DNA of 64,000 nt from Sphingopyxis sp. LC363. GTDB lineage: Bacteria > Pseudomonadota > Alphaproteobacteria > Sphingomonadales > Sphingomonadaceae. Of this stretch, positions 59,034 to 64,000 are shown one piece after another (within the stretch, counting starts at the first letter, position 1; every line of letters begins with the position of its first letter). The translations under genes and the position numbers were made by a program. Under the pieces are notes generated by a model, which had not been told where the DNA came from, did not search any database, and saw only the letters and a program-made list of their open reading frames with translations. The stretch is taken from positions 1 to 64,000 of the forward strand of contig NZ_JNFC01000013.1 in the NCBI RefSeq assembly GCF_000756385.1, written 5' to 3'.

Positions 59034-59531
59034 ATGCGCAAGCCCCCCGCTCTTGGCGCGCTGGCCCTTCTGGCAACCGCCCCCGCCCTTCTCGCCGCAA
59101 CCCCCGCGCTCGCGCAAGCCGCTTCGACTGCTCCCGCTGTGGGCAGCGACGGCGTGGCCAACGTCAACCTCGTCGGAAAGGTCGGCCTCAATGGCAACGC
59201 CGCGATTCAGGACACGGCCGATCCCGTCGGCGAGACCGTTGATCAGGTCGACGGCGCCGTCCAGAAAAGCGTCGATGCCGCGAACCTCACCCTCGCGACG
59301 CGCGAACAGGTGCGCGCCGGCGCCGAGCTTTACGGCACCGACGGCAGCAGCGTCGGCACGGTGCAAAGCGTCGAGGGCGACGTGGCGGTCGTCGTCCGCG
59401 GTGGCAAGCTCTACAATGTACCGCTCGCCGAGATCTATCATGGCGCAGTGGGCGCCACCCACGGCCTCGTCACCAAGCTGTCGAGCGCCGAGATTCAGGC
59501 GCGCACGACCGCCGAGGTCGAATCGCGCTGA
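59034..59531 (+). CDS. Exported PRC-barrel domain protein
   Basis: The 165-residue protein has a signal peptide (about 1-30, ending ALAQA) and a PRC-barrel-like domain at the C-terminus (ELYGTDGSSVGTVQSVEGD). It is periplasmic or surface-linked. ATG 59034 follows GGAGAGAGAG; an ATG four codons earlier is included in that purine run. Function unknown; similar proteins appear in stress regulons. Confidence 0.75.
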   Translation: MRKPPALGALALLATAPALLAATPALAQAASTAPAVGSDGVANVNLVGKVGLNGNAAIQDTADPVGETVDQVDGAVQKSVDAANLTLATREQVRAGAELYGTDGSSVGTVQSVEGDVAVVVRGGKLYNVPLAEIYHGAVGATHGLVTKLSSAEIQARTTAEVESR

Positions 59532-59655
59532 TATCCGGACAAGCCGCGGCGACCTCCCGAACGGAGAGATGTTGCCGCGCGCTGGGGGAGCCGGGTGCAC
59601 CTGGCTCCCCGCCAGACACGGATTTGAGAAACCGCATCGCGTCCGCGATCGGGGA

Positions 59656-59680
59656 GGGAGCCGGAATGCCGGCTCCCTTT
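59656..59680 (+). terminator. Intrinsic terminator after the PRC-barrel gene
   Basis: GGGAGCCGG (59656-59664) pairs with CCGGCTCCC (59669-59677), followed by TTT. A similar GGGAGCC hairpin lies at about 59587-59609. The stretch 59532-59851 has no gene. Confidence 0.7.
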
Positions 59681-59851
59681 CGCCGTTTCAGCTCCCCGGA
59701 AAACCCCTCCCCGAAAAACCTAGGTCCGGCGCTGATCACCAAGCCGAGCCGCCCGGCATATGAAAATGGCCCGCCCCAGGGGAGAGGGCAGGCCAGTTCG
59801 GTGCCGGCGCGCCCGATTGCGCGCCCGGCCCTCTGTTGTTCGCAGGATCGG

Positions 59852-60091
59852 CTATTCGGCCTCTTCGAACAGGTCAACCGCATTGGCGGCGTTCGCCGAC
59901 AGACGCACCGTGTCGCCCTCGACCGCGGCGACCAGTCCCGCGGGCAGGTAATGGTGCTTGCCGTCGCCGCTGTCGGCCTTGGTCAGCTTGATGCGTTCGC
60001 CTTCGAGATGGTCGACCGTGCCGATGTGGACGCCGTCGGCGCCGACGACGGTCATGTCTTCCTTGATCGCGCTATGGTCATGCTCTGCCAT
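59852..60091 (-). CDS. DUF2171 domain protein
   Basis: The 79-residue protein is a DUF2171/PRC-like member: KEDMTVVGADGVHIGTVDHLEGERIKL and a following GDGKHHYLPAGLV. Such proteins are frequent in the general stress regulons of alphaproteobacteria. ATG 60091 follows AAGGAG; the ATG two codons upstream is too near the ribosome site. A longer frame to 60766 is the shadow of the gene on the other strand. Confidence 0.85.
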   Translation of the reverse strand: MAEHDHSAIKEDMTVVGADGVHIGTVDHLEGERIKLTKADSGDGKHHYLPAGLVAAVEGDTVRLSANAANAVDLFEEAE

Positions 60092-60229
60092 GGTCATTCT
60101 CCTTGCCGCTCCGGGGAGGGAGCCTGGCGATGATACGCATGGAAAGCGAGTCGGCTCCATAGGCCAGGACGGGACGCCCGAAAGCCGCGCCGGCTTCCCA
60201 ACCGGCTTCGACAACGCTAGCCTTTGCCG

Positions 60230-60967
60230 ATGCGCTCGCTCCTCTCCGCCGCCGCCCTCGCGCTCGCCGCCGCGCCGCTGAGCGCATACGCCTGCTCGGT
60301 CGCGGCGGGTTATCGCGTGCCGACCAATATGGAACTCGTCGAACGCGCCGACCTGATCCTGCTCGGCACCGTGACCGCCGGCGATTCCGACGACGCCGGG
60401 CAACAGATGATCGCGATCGAGCCCGTCGAGGCGCTCAAGGGCGCGATGCCCTCGGCGCCCATCGCCCTCCCCGCGATGATCGCGACCGACGCTGCCGCCC
60501 GGCTCAGCAATCCCTATGAGCTCGAAGAGGCGCATCCGCAGAGCCTCGCCGGCGCCTGCGTCCGCTACATCTTCCCGCGCGGGTCGCGCGTGCTCTTCTT
60601 CCTCGACCGGCAGGACGGTGAGTGGCAGGTGTCGGGCGGGCCGTTCAGCCGCTGGGCGGAGGATGTGCTGACCGACGACGCACCATGGCTGCAGGCAGTG
60701 CGCTTCTATGTCGCGGTCGCGAAGCTGCCCGAGGAGGAGCGCGCCGCCGCGCTGGCCGCGCGCCACGAAGAACTCGCCGCGATCAACGACGATCCCGTCG
60801 CGCAGCTGATCGCCGCCGACATCGGCCGCCAGCTCGAAGGCCCGAACGCGCCGCTCAGGGATGCGCTGCTGCCGCCCGACGACGCGGCGGCGGAAAGCGC
60901 GGCCGACGCCGCTGCCGACACCGACGACGGGGCGCCCGAGTCCGACCCTTCCGGCCCCGAAGCCTGA
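60230..60967 (+). CDS. Exported hypothetical protein, NTR/TIMP-like N-terminus
   Basis: The 245-residue protein has a signal peptide (about 1-21) whose cleavage would place Cys at or near the mature start (CSVAAGYRVPTNMELVERAD). That start and the following LILLGTV segment resemble bacterial netrin/TIMP-like domains, in which the N-terminal Cys is conserved. A second Cys is in GACVRYIF. The C-terminal 35 residues are Ala-Asp rich. No function is known. It overlaps no gene; the next gene follows 5 bp later. Confidence 0.65.
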   Translation: MRSLLSAAALALAAAPLSAYACSVAAGYRVPTNMELVERADLILLGTVTAGDSDDAGQQMIAIEPVEALKGAMPSAPIALPAMIATDAAARLSNPYELEEAHPQSLAGACVRYIFPRGSRVLFFLDRQDGEWQVSGGPFSRWAEDVLTDDAPWLQAVRFYVAVAKLPEEERAAALAARHEELAAINDDPVAQLIAADIGRQLEGPNAPLRDALLPPDDAAAESAADAAADTDDGAPESDPSGPEA

Positions 60968-60972
60968 CCCCG

Positions 60973-61596
60973 ATGCGGCTGCCGACCTATGTCTACAGCC
61001 TGATCTACCCCGCCTTCCTCGGCAGCTTTCTTTACGGCTCGCTCACCGCCCCCTTTCCCGACGCGCTGCACGTCTGGGCGGCGCTGCTGATGCTCCTCTA
61101 TTTCGGCGCGCAATATGGCGAAGGCGCGATTGCGGCCTTCCCCGGAGCCGACGGCGTGCGGCGCTATGGCGCGCCCGAGGCCGCGGTCGACCTGGCCGAA
61201 ACGCTCGCGATGGCGGCGATCATGGCGGCGATCGGGGTGTTCGGCGGCGCGCCGACCGGGCTCGTCGGCCGCCTGTTCGACGCAGGCAACGATAGCGATC
61301 ACTGGCTGTGGATGGCGCTCGCCTTCGCGCTGCCGCCGATCGCGCGCGTCGCACTGTCGATTATCGGCCGCGCGACCGACCGGCGCAGCCACGACCTCAA
61401 GGCGCACCAACGACTGACCCTGCTCTCGCTCTCGGCCGCGACGGGAGCGATCATCGGGCTCGTCGTCCATCCGGTCGCGGGGCTGGCCGTTATCAGCCTC
61501 GCGCTCGGCATCTATCTTTTCGCCTTCATCTTCAAACCGTCGCTCGGCCGCGGCACGGTGCACGAGGCGCTGTGGGGAACCCCCGGCGAGGATTAG
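60973..61596 (+). CDS. Hypothetical multi-pass membrane protein
   Basis: The 207-residue protein has about five hydrophobic helices, beginning MRLPTYVYSLIYPAFLGSFLYG. It probably shares an operon with the exported protein before it, from which it is separated by 5 bp. No family is recognised. It ends head-on with the thermonuclease gene: the two stop codons overlap in TTAG. Confidence 0.7.
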   Translation: MRLPTYVYSLIYPAFLGSFLYGSLTAPFPDALHVWAALLMLLYFGAQYGEGAIAAFPGADGVRRYGAPEAAVDLAETLAMAAIMAAIGVFGGAPTGLVGRLFDAGNDSDHWLWMALAFALPPIARVALSIIGRATDRRSHDLKAHQRLTLLSLSAATGAIIGLVVHPVAGLAVISLALGIYLFAFIFKPSLGRGTVHEALWGTPGED

Positions 61597-62168
61597 CACC
61601 AAGGGCGCCGCGAACCCTCCCACGGCCGCGCCAGCCCTTCGGCGACGAGTGCCGACCCGACGCTCGTTCCGCCGCGCGTGACGATACGCAGCTTGCGCCC
61701 ATAACGATCGGTGTCGCGCCCCGCACTTTCGGGGCTGAACGATCCGGCGTTCAGCCAGTCGCGGAGCCGCCCGGTCGCCGCCTCGCCGAGCGCCGCTTCT
61801 TCGGCGCAGCGTGCGGGATGCGTTTCGGGCGTGTCGATGTCGGCGACGCGATATTTCTCGCCCGCGAACCAGAAAGTATCGCCGTCGACGACGCAGTCGC
61901 GCCCGCCACCGCTGTGGCAAAAGCCGAAGCGCGCCGACAACGCGTCGCGCGTCCCTGCTCCTTCCGCCGCGAAGAATGCGGCGACGGGAGCGGGCATCGC
62001 ATCCGAACCGGCCGGGAAGCGCTGGAAGGTGGCAAGCACCGCGACGAAGGCCACCGCCATCATCGGTGTCAGCCACAGATTCGATCCGACATGGCGTCGC
62101 CGCCCGCGCGCCGGTCCGCGCCGGCGCGTCGCGCCGCGCCTTGGATAGTGAAAATCGGGTCCCGCCAT
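61593..62168 (-). CDS. Thermonuclease family protein (SNase-like), membrane-anchored or exported
   Basis: The 191-residue protein has an N-terminal basic region and one hydrophobic segment (about 33-50), then a staphylococcal-nuclease-like domain. The core is VVDGDTFWFAGEKYRVADID followed by TPET, with a later DRYGRKL and the conserved catalytic Arg-type segment. It would cleave nucleic acids at the periplasmic side. The frame ends head-on with the membrane protein gene. Confidence 0.87.
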   Translation of the reverse strand: MAGPDFHYPRRGATRRRGPARGRRRHVGSNLWLTPMMAVAFVAVLATFQRFPAGSDAMPAPVAAFFAAEGAGTRDALSARFGFCHSGGGRDCVVDGDTFWFAGEKYRVADIDTPETHPARCAEEAALGEAATGRLRDWLNAGSFSPESAGRDTDRYGRKLRIVTRGGTSVGSALVAEGLARPWEGSRRPWC

Positions 62169-62276
62169 GCCCGCGACCCTAGGGCCAGAAGCTTAGCGAA
62201 ATCCTGACGAGGCCGCTCCGCTATGCAGAGCAACCGGCCGAATCAGGCCCGCTATGGCGTCGCTTCGGTCGCAATC

Positions 62277-62588
62277 TCAGGGCGCGCCGCGCGGTTCGCC
62301 GTCCTCGACCCCGCCGGGGCCCAGCTCGTCATCCTCGTCATCGTCGCTGCGCTCGCCGCGATAGGCGTCCATGTCGATGCGGCCCGACCGCTCCATCTGG
62401 CGCATATGGTCGACCAGATCCTGCACATCGTCGCTGGCATCGCCGCTCGGCTTCTTGTCGCTGTCCTCGAGCCGCGCCTCGCGCCGCGCCGCCTCCGCGA
62501 CGCTCTGCGCCTGCGCCGCCTCATCGTCCTGCTCGCGGTTGCGCGCCTCGGGGGCGTCGTTTTCGGGTTTGCGGGGATCGTCGATCAT
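62277..62588 (-). CDS. Acidic hypothetical protein, probable EcfG target
   Basis: The 103-residue protein is highly charged, acidic and without hydrophobic core: MIDDPRKPENDAPEARNREQ at the start, and SDDDEDDELGPGG near the end. It is probably disordered. AAGGAG lies six bases before ATG. A perfect EcfG-type promoter is at 62617-62642. No family is known, but control by the general stress sigma factor is likely. Confidence 0.72.
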   Translation of the reverse strand: MIDDPRKPENDAPEARNREQDDEAAQAQSVAEAARREARLEDSDKKPSGDASDDVQDLVDHMRQMERSGRIDMDAYRGERSDDDEDDELGPGGVEDGEPRGAP

Positions 62589-62616
62589 AGCCGGCTCCTT
62601 TCAGGGGTAGCCTGAA

Positions 62617-62642
62617 AACGCGCGGCGCCCGGCCACCGTTCC
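62617..62642 (-). promoter_or_regulatory. EcfG-type promoter of the acidic protein gene
   Basis: On the minus strand GGAAC (62642-62638) and CGTT (62620-62617) are exactly 17 nt apart. It starts one base before the end of the DsbA-family gene. It links this locus to the stress system at 14-19 kb. Confidence 0.75.
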
Positions 62643-63335
62643 TCAGGCCGCTGCGGCCAGTATCTTATTCTCGATCACGCGGATGAACATCTCGGGATCC
62701 TGCGCGCCGGGAACCAGCATCCGGCCGCCGAGGATGAAGGCGGGCACGCCGGTGATATTCCGGTCCGCCCAATAGGCTTCCTCGGTGCGCACCATTTCGC
62801 CGAACTCGCCCGAGCCGAGGATCGCCGCCGCCCGGTCGCGGTCGAGCCCGACCGATACCGCGACATCGGCGAGCACCTGCACGTCGCCGACATCGCGATT
62901 GTCGCTAAAATGCGCCTTGAACAAGGCGAGCTTCAGCGCGGTCTGCACCCCCGTAGGGCCGTCCTGCTCGGGTTCCTCGATCGCCCCCGCCCAGGTCAGC
63001 AGGCGGTGCGCGTCGAAACTGTTGCGCATCCGGAAAGCCGGGCCACGGTTGAAAGCGAAACCCAGCTCCCCCGCGATGCCTGCGAGCCGTCCCGTATTGG
63101 CGCGGCTCTGCTCGGCGCTGATGCCATATTTGCGCATCACATGCGCTGCCGCATCCTCGCCTTCGGGGGGCATGTCGGGATTGAGTTCGAACGGATGCCA
63201 CTGGACGCGGAAATCCAGCCGGCCCGCAAAATGGTCCATCACCTTGCGGAATTTCAGCCAGCCGATGATGCACCACGGACACATCACGTCGGACACGATA
63301 TCGACGCTGAGGCGCGGCACGCACGGTTCGGTCAA
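62643..63335 (-). CDS. DsbA family oxidoreductase (FrnE-like)
   Basis: The 230-residue thioredoxin-fold protein carries the CPWC motif at Cys19-Cys22 (VMCPWCII) and cis-Pro in NITGVPAFI. The large helical insert marks the FrnE/DsbA-like group. No signal peptide is seen, so it is cytoplasmic. It may act in disulfide chemistry or on a quinone-like substrate. The start is TTG 63335 behind AGGAGAAG. A small DRR-repeat gene lies 32 bp upstream. Confidence 0.92.
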   Translation of the reverse strand: MTEPCVPRLSVDIVSDVMCPWCIIGWLKFRKVMDHFAGRLDFRVQWHPFELNPDMPPEGEDAAAHVMRKYGISAEQSRANTGRLAGIAGELGFAFNRGPAFRMRNSFDAHRLLTWAGAIEEPEQDGPTGVQTALKLALFKAHFSDNRDVGDVQVLADVAVSVGLDRDRAAAILGSGEFGEMVRTEEAYWADRNITGVPAFILGGRMLVPGAQDPEMFIRVIENKILAAAA

Positions 63336-63367
63336 AATTCTTCTCCTGTCCGCGCGCGCCGTCGCAC

Positions 63368-63505
63368 TCAGTCGGAGCGACGATCCTTGCCCGTTCGCCG
63401 GTCGCCCTTGCGACGATCCGGTCCCTTGAAATCGGGGTCGTCGGCGACGCGGCGGTCGCTCGCCCGCCGGTCCCTGCTCGACCTCTTGTCCCCATCGCTT
63501 GTCAT
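63368..63505 (-). CDS. Small Arg/Asp-rich protein with DRR repeats
   Basis: The 45-residue protein begins MTSDGDKRSSRDRRASDRR and has five DRR units, with an equal number of acidic and basic residues. GGGGAGGAAGC provides a strong ribosome site five bases before ATG. It has no hydrophobic core and is probably disordered, perhaps nucleic-acid binding. It is below normal gene-calling length. It precedes the DsbA-family gene and probably shares its transcript. Confidence 0.65.
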   Translation of the reverse strand: MTSDGDKRSSRDRRASDRRVADDPDFKGPDRRKGDRRTGKDRRSD

Positions 63506-63648
63506 ATGCTTCCTCCCCACCACAAAGGAAAACAGAAGCGACCCGGCGCGCAGTAGCTCACATAATGGTTAAAAAGACAAGCAACGCCCGAAATCCGCCG
63601 ATATCAGCGCGTCGGTATTGGGGTGGGGAGCTGCCGTTTTCCAATATT

Positions 63649-63715
63649 CGTCATCCCGGATCCGGGATCCACTCAACGCTGCGAGAATGGATCCCGGATC
63701 AAGTCCGGGATGACG
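63649..63715. repeat. REP-like inverted repeat, family B (copy 4)
   Basis: The arms CGTCATCCCGGATCCGGGATCC and GGATCCCGGATCAAG-type flank ACTCAACGCTGCGAGAAT. It lies directly before the large family C copy; together they fill 63649-63922. Between 63506 and 64000 no gene other than the possible partial one is seen. Confidence 0.82.
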
Positions 63716-63726
63716 AGGAAAGAAAT

Positions 63727-63922
63727 ATCCTCCCTATGCCGAAGGCATGGGGAGGTGGCAGCGCGAAGCGCTGACGAAGGGGCCGATGGCGCTACCGTCG
63801 TCGCCCTCCACCACCGCCTGCGGCGGAGTGTAGGGTTGGATTGCCCCCGGCAATCCAAGTCCAGTCCGGGGGACTGGACGACCCTGCACTCCCCCTCCCC
63901 ACGGCTTCGCCGCAGGGAGGAT
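63727..63922. repeat. Long palindromic repeat, family C (copy 5, with inner insert)
   Basis: The outer arms ATCCTCCCTATGCCGAAGGC and its complement enclose a standard inner part plus the 64-nt double-hairpin element (63827-63890). At 196 bp it is the longest copy, as if the element had inserted into a family C repeat. Confidence 0.88.
63827..63890. repeat. 64-nt double-hairpin element, copy 2
   Basis: The outer stem is AGTGTAGGGT/ACCCTGCACT with one G-T pair. Hairpin 1 is TGGATTG-CCCCCGG-CAATCCA and hairpin 2 is GTCCAGT-CCGGGGG-ACTGGAC, split by one A and followed by one G. Length, spacing and loop cores are identical to copy 1 at 8527-8590. Confidence 0.85.
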
Positions 63923-63961
63923 TAAATGGCTGCTTCCGGCCCAAAGCCGCCACCCGAGAAA

Positions 63962-64000
63962 CTAATATCCCGTGTCCGCCGCCCCATCGACCGGCGCTAC
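63962..64000 (-). CDS. Possible 3' end of a gene running off the window
   Basis: On the minus strand the last 12 codons read APVDGAADTGY-like residues (VAPVDGAADTGY) and then TAG at 63964-63962. This is compatible with the end of a gene whose body is outside the window. The evidence is only an open frame, so it is tentative. Confidence 0.3.
   Translation of the reverse strand, partial: VAPVDGAADTGY

Noticed and set aside
60068..60220. EcfG-type promoter for the DUF2171 gene
   Set aside because: The best match is GGAAG-N17-CGTC, two mismatches from consensus, too weak to claim.

Overview
The window is high-GC chromosomal DNA from an alphaproteobacterium, most likely Sphingomonadales (Sphingopyxis- or Sphingomonas-like). 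The pointers are a complete PhyR/NepR/EcfG general stress response locus, two TorF-type putative porins, a UdgX/radical-SAM repair operon, glutathione-dependent formaldehyde oxidation and very many small palindromic intergenic repeats. The genus is inferred from gene content only. I saw no rRNA, tRNA, CRISPR array, prophage or intact insertion sequence. The first 44 bases match a Nextera transposase adapter, followed by a 70-bp perfect fold-back, so the left end of this sequence is partly a library artefact.

Layout: 0.2-8.3 kb holds a quinone oxidoreductase, a minus-strand C1 cluster (frmA, two VOC proteins, purU, a YbaK-type deacylase, fghA), serine dehydratase and Fe superoxide dismutase. 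8.6-13.9 kb is a tightly overlapping minus-strand DNA-repair operon: radical SAM protein, DUF4130-UdgX fusion, MBL exonuclease and ATP-dependent DNA ligase. 14.0-18.8 kb is the general stress response locus: GAF-PAS-HWE kinase, phyR, a second EcfG-like sigma factor, a BLUF blue-light protein, nepR and ecfG, with EcfG-type promoters. 19-33 kb holds accessory metabolism: PQQ-type sugar dehydrogenase, hydrolase, Rrf2 regulator with methyltransferase, S41 protease with MarR regulator, ilvA, an operon of HIBADH-like dehydrogenase, exported amidohydrolase and Tat-exported flavin oxidase, and an FMN hydroxyacid dehydrogenase.

32.5-49 kb carries creD, tandem torF-type genes, ispG, acetyltransferases, a second S41 protease, an acyltransferase divergent from a membrane LytTR regulator, an orphan acyl-CoA carboxyltransferase, an SDR, a DMT exporter, tsaC/sua5 and an acyl-CoA dehydrogenase. 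49-56 kb has a CHASE2-EAL phosphodiesterase, an apparent 20-residue microprotein gene with its own terminator, and nrdA/nrdB separated by a repeat-flanked DUF559 gene. 56-64 kb is a patchwork of small proteins, a truncated GIY-YIG gene, a Cys-rich protein, PRC-barrel and DUF2171 proteins, a thermonuclease, an acidic protein behind a perfect EcfG-type promoter, and a DsbA-family protein.

The most unusual signal is a pair of 64-nt elements (8527-8590 and 63827-63890) that share an exact stem/double-hairpin layout and invariant loop cores while most arm base pairs differ by compensatory changes. Other points worth checking are a palindromic repeat read in frame inside the DNA ligase, a slippery T7 run at the start of the second EcfG-like gene, the microprotein unit and a 28-bp perfect operator-like palindrome before the protease/MarR pair.
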